Source: Profundicola sp964553105 (GTDB lineage Bacteria; Bacteroidota; Bacteroidia; Flavobacteriales; Weeksellaceae). From it: 34,591 nucleotides of DNA. The notes below the pieces were generated by a model that saw only the letters and a program-made list of their open reading frames with translations, was not told the origin of the DNA and did not search any database. The first letter of the stretch is position 1. Each line of letters starts with the position of its first letter. The DNA lies in NCBI GenBank assembly GCA_964553105.1, contig CAZKJO010000025.1:1-34591 (forward strand), in the 5' to 3' direction. Shown here one piece after another: positions 24,698 through 31,447 of the stretch. Made by a program: the position numbers and the translations under genes.

Positions 24698-25846
24698 TTA
24701 TTCAGTCAGTGGATTAATGCCCTTAAAAGGGCTTCTTTGAATCCATTCCACAGGTTGATAAAACTTACTGAATATTGATTTCAGAACTTTATTCATCCAA
24801 GGATTTGTATGTTTTAAAAGTCCAAAGGTTTCAATGGGCTCAGCACCTACCGAACTTTTGATTTCCATCGCGGTACGAGAAAGATCTAAGCTATCAAATC
24901 CAAAATCTATCCCGTAGCATATCATTTGATATAGCATATTGAGGTATAATTGATTTTCCTTTTGTAATTCAGCATCATAACCCAAAAAACCAGCTTCTAA
25001 TTGTTCATTATTTTCAATAATTGAATAAAACGAAACCAAAGTATCTTGTTTAAATCCACCGAATAACTTGAATTTATTCGGCATTTGCTTCTTCATTTCT
25101 ACAAAATAATTCTCAGGCAATTGATACAGAGAAAAATCTGCATTATTCAAAACATTCAAATAGAGTTGATAAATTGAATCATTCCTCCTTAGAATTTCTT
25201 CTAAATTTAATTCTCGATAAACAATACCTTCGGATTTCTTAAATGCTCTCTTGGCTCTTGTTCTGTATTTAGTACGCATGGCATCGAGATAATCATCGAA
25301 GCTTTTCCATTCTTTTCTAAATTCGAAAACCATATTTGGCTGAACCGTAAAAGCTTGATATTCTTTAAAGATTTTCTCAACCCTTACTTTAGAACCCTGA
25401 TAGAAGTCTTTGATACCCATTAGTTGAATCGGCAATTTTTCCTTTTTAGAAATCTGCCTGATTTCATTTAAGGCTTCTTTTAGTAAACTTAAAACCTCAA
25501 ATTCATCTACATTCTCATCATAAACATAGGCATGTTCACCCGTGAGTTTTAAATTTCCAAGACACAGAATATTGATATTAAGAAGATTGAGCAATTCTTC
25601 TTTCATCGTGCTTGGATTATTTCTATAAACCTCCTCACCTTGAATACGCACACGCTGAACAATAGCTTTACCAACCAATTTATCTAATTGATAAACAGCA
25701 ACATAAAACACATCCATATTCTCAGGCAATGCATTTTCTTGTGCTGTTAAATAAGGTATATTTAAAAATTCATCTTCACGTAGCCTATCCCACTCCAGTG
25801 GAAGTTCCAAAACAGAAGTATAAAGGCTGTAGCTTAAATGCGGCAT
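24698..25846 (-). CDS. GNAT-like (Acetyltransf_6/BioF2-like) protein
   Basis: 382 residues resembling the GNAT/FemAB-like acyl-transferases of the Acetyltransf_6 type: a long N-terminal domain, the basic helix MRTKYRTRAKRAFKKSEG around residues 193-210, then LFGGFKQDTLVSFYSII, NEQLEAGFLGYDAELQ, and DFGFDSLDLSRTAMEIKSSVGA near the C-terminus (key part DLSRTAMEIKSSVGAEP). No signal peptide is seen. The substrate is unknown. It is a single gene, stop-to-stop with the racemase-like gene. Confidence 0.75.
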   Translation of the reverse strand: MPHLSYSLYTSVLELPLEWDRLREDEFLNIPYLTAQENALPENMDVFYVAVYQLDKLVGKAIVQRVRIQGEEVYRNNPSTMKEELLNLLNINILCLGNLKLTGEHAYVYDENVDEFEVLSLLKEALNEIRQISKKEKLPIQLMGIKDFYQGSKVRVEKIFKEYQAFTVQPNMVFEFRKEWKSFDDYLDAMRTKYRTRAKRAFKKSEGIVYRELNLEEILRRNDSIYQLYLNVLNNADFSLYQLPENYFVEMKKQMPNKFKLFGGFKQDTLVSFYSIIENNEQLEAGFLGYDAELQKENQLYLNMLYQMICYGIDFGFDSLDLSRTAMEIKSSVGAEPIETFGLLKHTNPWMNKVLKSIFSKFYQPVEWIQRSPFKGINPLTE

Positions 25847-25912
25847 AAATTAAGGCAAAATTAGAAAGTTTTGTGGTGGAATAATGCTTAGTTAAAATTA
25901 AATCCAGGAATA

Positions 25913-27793
25913 TTAATTAGATTCCTTTTCAGACAGTTCTAACCAGCGCATTTCTGCCTCTTCAATTTTATCTTTTATTTGCTGATACTTTTCAGAGATT
26001 TCTGTGATTTGATCTAAATCCAAACTTGTGTCCGTTAATTTAGCTTCTAGCTCCTTACGTTTTTCCTCTAATGTAGGTAGGTCTTTTTCGATTTGTTTAA
26101 ACTCTTTTTGCTCGTTATAAGTCAATTTATTCTCATTTAACTTAGGCTTGGGCTGTTGTTTAATTTCCTCAGATTTTTGCTTACTCGCCTCTAGCTGCTG
26201 AGCCTTTTGGTCTAAGAAATACTCGGTATAGGTTCCGTAGAAAGTTGAAATCTTACCTTGACCATCAAAAATCATTAACTCATCTACCACCTTGTCCATA
26301 AAGTAACGGTCATGGGAAACGATCAATAAACAACCAGAATAATCATTTAAGAATTGCTCTAAAATCGTTAAAGTAGGCAAATCTAAATCGTTAGTAGGCT
26401 CATCCAGAATCAAGAAATTCGGATTTTTATAGAGAACACTTAACAATTGTAAACGCTTTTTCTCACCTCCACTCAATCGGCTGATCGGCGTATACTGTTG
26501 TTGAGGCTCGAATAAGAATAATTGCAGGAACTGACTTGCCGACATAGAACCACCATTAGCTAATGGGAAGTTTTCTGCAATATCCGTTACAAAATCTATA
26601 ACACGCTGCTCTGGTTTATATGAAATTCCATCTTGTTTAAAATGACCAAAAACTAACGTATCTCCTCTATCGATTTCTCCAGAATCTGGTTGAATATCAC
26701 CTTCTAGAATCTTAAGAAATGTTGATTTACCAACACCATTTTTACCGATAATTCCAATCTTTTGACCACGTGCAAATAAGTTAGAATAATTATCTAATAT
26801 CTTTTTCTCACCATAAGCAAAACTCACCTCCTCGAACTCTACAATCTTTTTACCCAAACGCGTCATCTGCATTTCTAATAAAAGATTTTGGTCCACAATC
26901 TTACGCTTAGCAACCTCTTCGGTTTTATAGAAAGATTGCTCCCTACTCTTTGATTTGGTAGTTCTCGCTTTAGGCTGGCGACGCATCCATTCAAGTTCTT
27001 TTCTATAAAGGTTTTTGGCCTTATCAATATTCGCTTGAAGGTTTTCGATTCGGTTCGCTTTATTGGTCACATAGGTTTCGTAATCACCACGATGAACATA
27101 AATCGTTTGATCTTCTAATTCCAGAATTTGTGTACAAATTGAATCCAAGAAATATCTATCGTGTGTCACTAAAAGCAAAGTTCGGTTCTCTTTGTTGATG
27201 AAATATTCCAGCCACTCCACCATTTCAATATCTAAGTGGTTCGTAGGCTCATCTAAGATTAATAATTGATGCCCTTCGTCAATCGAAATATCAATTAAAA
27301 ATTTAGCTAAAGAAATCCTTTTACGTTGTCCACCCGATAGGCTTCCAATTTTTTGGTTTAAGAAATCAATCTTTAAGTTAGAGAAAATCTCCTCAAATAA
27401 TGACTCAACATTCCAAGCATTCGCTTCATCAATTTGAGTCATTACATCTATCAAACGTTGATCAGAAATACCTTCGTTCAGATAAGATTGATATTTATTT
27501 AATAACTGCAACACCTCATTATCATGTGCATATATGATGTCTTTCGCCAACATATTCTCCTCGAAGTCATCACCTTGTTCTAAGGTATAAACATCGATTC
27601 CACGATGAATTTCAACCTCACCCGAATCAGGTGTTTCAACGCCCTGAATAATTTTTAATAAAGTAGACTTACCACTTCCGTTTTTGGCTACAATGGCAAT
27701 ATTATCGCCTTGATTGACAATAAAATTAACATCCTCAAACAAAGTTCGGATACCATAGGATTTAGTAAGATTGGTAATAGTTGCGAAAGTCAC
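25913..27793 (-). CDS. ABC-F family ATPase, Uup-like
   Basis: Soluble twin-ATPase of the ABC-F class, which acts at the ribosome or, for Uup, also affects DNA and ribosome quality control. ATPase 1: Walker A VAKNGSGKST (first Gly of the P-loop replaced by Ala), signature LSGGQRKRISLAK, Walker B LLILDEPTNHLD. ATPase 2: IGKNGVGKST, LSGGEKKRLQLL, FLILDEPTNDLD. A basic inter-domain linker (MRRQPKARTTKSKSR, about 270) and a C-terminal coiled coil (570-620, with WLELSE) point to Uup rather than EttA. 626 residues fits. It lies downstream of ligA on the same strand with its own -7 box. Confidence 0.92.
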   Translation of the reverse strand: MTFATITNLTKSYGIRTLFEDVNFIVNQGDNIAIVAKNGSGKSTLLKIIQGVETPDSGEVEIHRGIDVYTLEQGDDFEENMLAKDIIYAHDNEVLQLLNKYQSYLNEGISDQRLIDVMTQIDEANAWNVESLFEEIFSNLKIDFLNQKIGSLSGGQRKRISLAKFLIDISIDEGHQLLILDEPTNHLDIEMVEWLEYFINKENRTLLLVTHDRYFLDSICTQILELEDQTIYVHRGDYETYVTNKANRIENLQANIDKAKNLYRKELEWMRRQPKARTTKSKSREQSFYKTEEVAKRKIVDQNLLLEMQMTRLGKKIVEFEEVSFAYGEKKILDNYSNLFARGQKIGIIGKNGVGKSTFLKILEGDIQPDSGEIDRGDTLVFGHFKQDGISYKPEQRVIDFVTDIAENFPLANGGSMSASQFLQLFLFEPQQQYTPISRLSGGEKKRLQLLSVLYKNPNFLILDEPTNDLDLPTLTILEQFLNDYSGCLLIVSHDRYFMDKVVDELMIFDGQGKISTFYGTYTEYFLDQKAQQLEASKQKSEEIKQQPKPKLNENKLTYNEQKEFKQIEKDLPTLEEKRKELEAKLTDTSLDLDQITEISEKYQQIKDKIEEAEMRWLELSEKESN

Positions 27794-27818
27794 AGATATA
27801 ATTTAATAATTCAACCTA

Positions 27819-27826
27819 CAAATATA
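27819..27826 (-). promoter_or_regulatory. -7 box of the ABC-F gene promoter
   Basis: Minus strand reads TATATTTG, an exact TAnnTTTG match, 26 nt before the ATG and inside the 65-bp gap after ligA. It suggests that the ATPase has its own transcript. Confidence 0.5.
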
Positions 27827-27858
27827 CGACTAAGAGTAGACTCTTTCACTATGCCCTC

Positions 27859-29850
27859 CTATTCTTGAAGCATATCTAGAAATTCCTGCTCCGTTAAGAT
27901 TTTCACAGTTCCGAGCTCTGTTGCTTTTTTAAGTTTTGAACCAGCATTTTCACCTACCACTAAATAATTTAATTTTTTAGTAACCGATGAAACCAATTTA
28001 CCTCCGTTTTTTTCCACCATTTCCTTAGCTTCATCTCGCGTAAATTCAGTTAGTTTACCTGTAAACAAGAAACTCTGATCATTTAGTTTGTCAGAAACAT
28101 TCTCATCTGCAACCGCTTCAAACTGCAATCCGTAATCCTTTAATTTTTGAATCATTTGAATATGCTCAGGATTCTCGAAATACTTCCTTACACTTTCGGC
28201 TATCCTAACACCGATTGTATCAATAGCCTCTAAATCTTCTTGCGAAGCATTCATAAGAGCATCAATGCTAGGAAAAGCTTTAACCAATTTTTTAGCAACA
28301 GTTTCCCCTACAAAACGAATTCCTAGTCCATACAAAACCTTATGAAAGGGTATTTCTTTAGATTTAATAATGGATTCAATGATGTTATTTGCTGATTTTT
28401 CGGCCATTCGATCCAATGGCAAAATATCTTCTTTCTTTAAATCATATAAATCTGCAATATTGTTTAACAATCCAGCCTCATGAAAAAGCGCAATTGTTTC
28501 AGCACCCACAGATTCCATATCCATGGCTTTTCTGCTCACAAAATGCTCTATTCTTCCTTTAATCTGTGGCGGACAACCATCTTCGTTTGGACAGTAATAA
28601 GCGGCTTCACCTTCCGCCCTTTCTAAGGGTGTATCACACTCAGGACAGGTTTTAGTAAACTCAACTTTTTCGGCATCGGTTGGGCGAAGATCTAAATTAA
28701 CATCTACGATTTTAGGGATAATTTCTCCGCCTTTTTCTACCATCACTGTGTCTCCAATCCTAACGTCTAATTGAGCTATGATGTCAGCATTATGCAAAGA
28801 AGCACGTTTAACAGTAGTTCCAGCTAATAAAACCGGCTCTAAATTCGCCACCGGCGTAACCGCACCCGTTCTTCCTACTTGGTAAGTAATGGAGTTTAAT
28901 TTGGTTTGAACTTGCTCTGCTTTAAATTTATAAGCCACAGCCCAACGAGGAGATTTGGCTGTATATCCTAATTCATTCTGCTGATGAATTTCGTTGACTT
29001 TAATTACAATTCCATCGATTTCATAAGGCAAATCATGACGAGCTTTGTCCCAATGATTAATAAAATCTTGAATTTCTTGTGCATTCTTACAAAGTTGAGC
29101 TGCACTTGGAACTTTAAATCCAGCTTTTCGTGCAAATTCTAACATCTCCCATTGTGTGTCGAAAGGAAGATTATCGCCCAATACGCCGTACATAAATGCC
29201 TCCAACGGTCGTTTGGCTACTTCGGTAGAATCTTGCATTTTAAGACTTCCGCTGGCCGTATTTCGTGGATTCATAAAAGGCTCAAGCCCTAATTCTTCTC
29301 TTTCTGCGTTGAGTTGCTGAAAGCCGGTAAAAGGAAGGATAATTTCTCCACGAACAAATAATTCTCCTTCGGTAGCAGTTTTTAGTTTTAAAGGAATCGA
29401 ACGAATGGTTCTAACATTGGTCGTTATTTCATCACCTTGAAAACCATCACCACGGGTAACACCTTCGGCTAAATTTCCATCCACATATTTTAATGAAATC
29501 GAAGCTCCGTCATATTTCAACTCACAAACATAAGTCAAGTTAGTCCCCATGGACTTCTCTAGGCGCGCAATCCATTCCTCTACCTCTTCAAATGAATAAG
29601 CATTGCTCAAAGAATACATTCTATACTTATGCTCTATGGTTGGGAAGTTTTTGGTTACACTACCTCCTACACGTTGCGTTGGCGAGTTAGGACTTGCAAA
29701 AGCTGGATATTTCTCCTCTAGCTCCTGCAATTCGCGAAGCTTCATATCAAACTCGTAGTCCGATATACTCGGTTGGTCAAGTACATAGTATTTGTAGTTA
29801 TGCTCATCTAACTCCTGAGAAAGCTCTTGAATTCTTTGTTCAATATTCAT
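27859..29850 (-). CDS. ligA: NAD-dependent DNA ligase
   Basis: Essential replicative ligase that seals nicks using NAD+. The adenylation motif KYDG has Lys112 as nucleophile. The Ia domain at the N-terminus has HNYKYYVLDQPSISDYEFD. The OB fold (VGRTGAVTPVANL) is followed by a zinc finger with Cys402, Cys405, Cys420 and Cys426, the helix-hairpin-helix region, and a C-terminal BRCT domain (FLFTGKLTEFTRDEAKEMVE). 663 residues is the normal length, with no gaps. It is divergent from the tRNA-Gln gene. Confidence 0.97.
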   Translation of the reverse strand: MNIEQRIQELSQELDEHNYKYYVLDQPSISDYEFDMKLRELQELEEKYPAFASPNSPTQRVGGSVTKNFPTIEHKYRMYSLSNAYSFEEVEEWIARLEKSMGTNLTYVCELKYDGASISLKYVDGNLAEGVTRGDGFQGDEITTNVRTIRSIPLKLKTATEGELFVRGEIILPFTGFQQLNAEREELGLEPFMNPRNTASGSLKMQDSTEVAKRPLEAFMYGVLGDNLPFDTQWEMLEFARKAGFKVPSAAQLCKNAQEIQDFINHWDKARHDLPYEIDGIVIKVNEIHQQNELGYTAKSPRWAVAYKFKAEQVQTKLNSITYQVGRTGAVTPVANLEPVLLAGTTVKRASLHNADIIAQLDVRIGDTVMVEKGGEIIPKIVDVNLDLRPTDAEKVEFTKTCPECDTPLERAEGEAAYYCPNEDGCPPQIKGRIEHFVSRKAMDMESVGAETIALFHEAGLLNNIADLYDLKKEDILPLDRMAEKSANNIIESIIKSKEIPFHKVLYGLGIRFVGETVAKKLVKAFPSIDALMNASQEDLEAIDTIGVRIAESVRKYFENPEHIQMIQKLKDYGLQFEAVADENVSDKLNDQSFLFTGKLTEFTRDEAKEMVEKNGGKLVSSVTKKLNYLVVGENAGSKLKKATELGTVKILTEQEFLDMLQE

Positions 29851-29874
29851 TGTAAATGCAAGTTTAATAGGTTC

Positions 29875-29939
29875 ACAAATTACGGAATTCGGTTAAGATA
29901 AAATACATTGAAAAAAATTATTTTATCGAACCAATTTGT
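29875..29939. repeat. Long imperfect inverted repeat between ligA and tRNA-Gln
   Basis: Arms: ACAAATT (29875-29881) with AATTTGT (29933-29939), and GGTTAAGATAAAAT (29891-29904) with ATTTTATCGAACC (29920-29932). The left arm carries a 9-base insertion relative to the right. There is no T-run, and both flanking genes point away, so it is not a terminator. It may be an operator or part of the ligA leader. Confidence 0.5.
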
Positions 29940-29995
29940 AATGAATGAATTAGATATTTGAACTCAATAAACTTCAAACTTTTTTCAATTTTAAT

Positions 29996-30027
29996 TTTGT
30001 GGAGTCAGAAATTAATTTCTATATTTG
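29996..30027 (+). promoter_or_regulatory. Promoter of tRNA-Gln
   Basis: TTTG at 29996-29999, 20 bases, then TATATTTG at 30020-30027 followed by CACTCG: an almost perfect Bacteroidetes -33/-7 promoter. It lies 19 bases before the mature tRNA 5' end. Confidence 0.8.
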
Positions 30028-30045
30028 CACTCGAATTAATCGAAA

Positions 30046-30116
30046 AGACCCATGGTGTAACGGTAGCACATCGGTTTTTGGTGCCGCTTGTCGGGGTTCG
30101 AATCCCTGTGGGTCTA
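30046..30116 (+). tRNA. tRNA-Gln (anticodon TTG)
   Basis: A full cloverleaf folds by eye. The acceptor stem AGACCCA/TGGGTCT has 7 pairs with discriminator A. The D arm is GTGT/GCAC with loop AACGGTA. The anticodon loop TTTTGGT reads UUG (Gln), on a stem with one weak T/C pair at its base. The T arm is CGGGG-TTCGAAT-CCCTG. CCA is not encoded. It is a single gene with its own promoter and terminator. Confidence 0.95.
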
Positions 30117-30130
30117 CAAATTTAACGATA

Positions 30131-30160
30131 ACCCTCTGATTTTCAGAGGGTTTTTTGTTT
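30131..30160 (+). terminator. Rho-independent terminator after tRNA-Gln
   Basis: Perfect 9-bp stem ACCCTCTGA (30131-30139) / TCAGAGGGT (30143-30151) with a 3-base loop and a T-rich tail. Confidence 0.9.
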
Positions 30161-30243
30161 TTACAGCCATTTTTACAGCCATTTTTGATATTTTTTCATA
30201 ATAAATTTAAGCAACGATAGTTAATGATAGTTCTTTAAATTTA
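30159..30243. repeat. Tandem and phased repeats at the tRNA-proximal edge of the accessory region
   Basis: Two perfect tandem copies of TTTTACAGCCAT (30159-30170, 30171-30182) follow the tRNA terminator directly. Thirty bases on, GATAGTT occurs twice at a 10-base pitch (30216, 30226), enclosed by an inverted repeat TAAATTTAAG (30202-30211) / CTTTAAATTTA (30233-30243). Arrays of short direct repeats beside a tRNA are typical of integrase or excisionase binding sites at an attachment site. No integrase gene is in the window and I did not find a second copy of the tRNA 3' end, so an att scar is only a possibility. Confidence 0.45.
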
Positions 30244-30293
30244 ATTAACTTTTACAGTCTTGACAAAAGTACTAGATCGTCAAGTGGTGAAAA

Positions 30294-30692
30294 TTATAAT
30301 TTACACTTATTGTCATTATGTAATTTGCCATGACAATGGTTATGAACGATTACAGTTTTTTCACTGCAAAAATGGAAGTAGAGTGGCGTTTCAGCATGAC
30401 ATAAATTACATTCTGGCTGTTTAGGAAAGACCTGATTATCTAAAAATCTTTGACAAACATGATTATACTCAATATGGTGTAATATATTCTTGCCAACTAA
30501 TATTTTATCGCAAATTGGACACATATAGTTCTGTTGGATTAGTTTAAATTGTCTAAAATATTGTTGTTTACCAATCCTATATGCATATAAGCGCCATTCT
30601 TTGCTGTATTTATGCAGGTTACCCATTTGCCGCTTTCGGTTTTTGGCTGAATACTTTTTAATAATTTCAGATTGAACAACTCTTTTTTTCAT
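30294..30692 (-). CDS. HNH-like, cysteine-rich protein
   Basis: 132 residues. The basic N-terminus (1-50) is followed by a zinc-finger/HNH-like core: Cys58 and Cys61 (MCPIC), His72-His73 and His78 (ILHHIEYNH), Cys95 and Cys98 (CNLCH), Cys109, and a final HNHCHGKLHN (117-126) that resembles the His-Asn-His element of HNH nucleases in a split-Cys zinc ribbon. DNA cleavage is inferred; the active-site order is not canonical enough to name a subfamily. It is divergent from a small unknown gene across a large palindrome and lies in the accessory region beside tRNA-Gln. No mobile-element recombinase is adjacent. Confidence 0.6.
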   Translation of the reverse strand: MKKRVVQSEIIKKYSAKNRKRQMGNLHKYSKEWRLYAYRIGKQQYFRQFKLIQQNYMCPICDKILVGKNILHHIEYNHVCQRFLDNQVFPKQPECNLCHAETPLYFHFCSEKTVIVHNHCHGKLHNDNKCKL

Positions 30693-30697
30693 TTTTA

Positions 30698-30817
30698 AAA
30701 TTTTTATTTACGCTTTAAAAAGAACCCAAAAGAGAAACCAGTCAAGGGTGAACTTGGTTCATTCACTTGCCCTTGACTGATTTTGATGGGGTTCAAAATT
30801 TGCGTGTATAAAAATTT
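30698..30817. repeat. About 120-bp imperfect palindrome between divergent genes
   Basis: Nested matching arms share one centre near 30757: AAATTTTTAT (30698-30707) with ATAAAAATTT (30808-30817); CGC with GCG; GAACCC (30722-30727) with GGGTTC (30789-30794); CAGTCAAGGG (30739-30748) with CCCTTGACTG (30770-30779), perfect over 10 bp. A small hairpin TGAAC-TTG-GTTCA (30749-30761) is at the centre. The symmetry runs out to the ATG codons on both sides. It may be a shared operator, a structured RNA, a cruciform, or an inverted duplication of a promoter and leader. Confidence 0.75.
30773..30802 (+). promoter_or_regulatory. Candidate promoter of the small unknown gene, inside the palindrome
   Basis: TTG (30773-30775), 19 bases, AAAATTTG (30795-30802), one mismatch from TAnnTTTG. 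Spacing fits Bacteroidetes promoters. Confidence 0.45.
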
Positions 30818-30819
30818 AA

Positions 30820-30879
30820 ATGAAAAGAAATGATTTAGTTTGTTTAATATTAACGATTGTATTCTGTAATTCTACCTAA
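30820..30879 (+). CDS. Possible leader mini-ORF
   Basis: 19 codons (MKRNDLVCLILTIVFCNST) and a TAA, 5 nt before the 80-residue gene. It begins at the outer edge of the palindrome's right arm. The opening MKR mirrors MKKR of the divergent HNH-like protein. It could be a translated leader, or simply the trace of an inverted duplication. Confidence 0.2.
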   Translation: MKRNDLVCLILTIVFCNST

Positions 30880-30884
30880 GATAT

Positions 30885-31127
30885 ATGGCAAAGTATAAGA
30901 CCACCAAACAAAAAGTCACCTCTAATTTTAGAAATAATCTTATGCGAAATATGGAACGATTTGATCGTACTAAAGCCACTCACTTCAATCGACCATCTTA
31001 TGTCGTTAGCAGTTCTTTAAATCACTTCATTTTAGATAATATCCTAATGGTTAAAGGGGAATACTTTTCTACTTATACCGAAAACATCATTCGTGAGTAT
31101 ATTTCTTTTGTTGAAGGAGAGGATTGA
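30885..31127 (+). CDS. Small protein of unknown function, possibly ribbon-helix-helix-like
   Basis: 80 residues, not recognised. The first 37 are basic (KYKTTKQKVTSNFRNNLMRN). The second half, SYVVSSSLNHFILDNILMVKG then YTENIIREYISFVEGED, has a strand-helix-helix pattern with a TENIIREYI helix reminiscent of ribbon-helix-helix DNA-binding proteins, but this is weak. It is divergent from the HNH-like gene across the palindrome, where such a regulator could bind. A toxin-antitoxin or self-regulated element is conceivable but not supported by homology. Confidence 0.5.
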   Translation: MAKYKTTKQKVTSNFRNNLMRNMERFDRTKATHFNRPSYVVSSSLNHFILDNILMVKGEYFSTYTENIIREYISFVEGED

Positions 31128-31447
31128 GTTGTGTAGTGTCGGCGGTTCTCAGCTATACGTAGGCAGGGCTTTTTACCACTGAACTTCTACGAAGAACTGA
31201 ACTTTAAACTTACAACCTTCCTGTTTTACGAAGCACGAAACCCCTGCTTGCGTATAGGTGATGTTGTGCGTTTGGTGTTCTTTTTCGTCTCGGTTTTCAT
31301 TGTCGTTTTGGTCTTGCGTTGGCTTTGTAAGCTCTTTTAAAAGCCTTGGTCGAGCCTTGGCTGGTGCGGCTTTTAAATGTGCTTACAATTGCTTTGCAAT
31401 CACGAACTCCAATCAAAATAAACATTAGTGAGTAAATAGCGTGGGCT
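31128..31447. other. 320-bp structured non-coding region
   Basis: No plausible gene. It contains two long stem-loops. The first has arms at 31150-31168 and 31242-31260 (16 of 19 pairs, core CTATACG and GCAGGG). The second has arms at 31325-31345 and 31368-31388 (18 of 21 pairs, core TTTAAAAGCC) and a 22-base loop. The second is followed directly by a small hairpin ATTGC-TTT-GCAAT (31388-31400). ATGTTGTGC at 31261-31269 recurs in the spacer upstream of res. It looks like an intergenic repeat element or gene-cassette boundary rather than a promoter. Confidence 0.6.

Noticed and set aside
30259..30284. Terminator for the HNH-like gene (CTTGAC / GTCAAG stem)
   Set aside because: Six-bp stem with a 14-base loop and no T-run on the minus strand.
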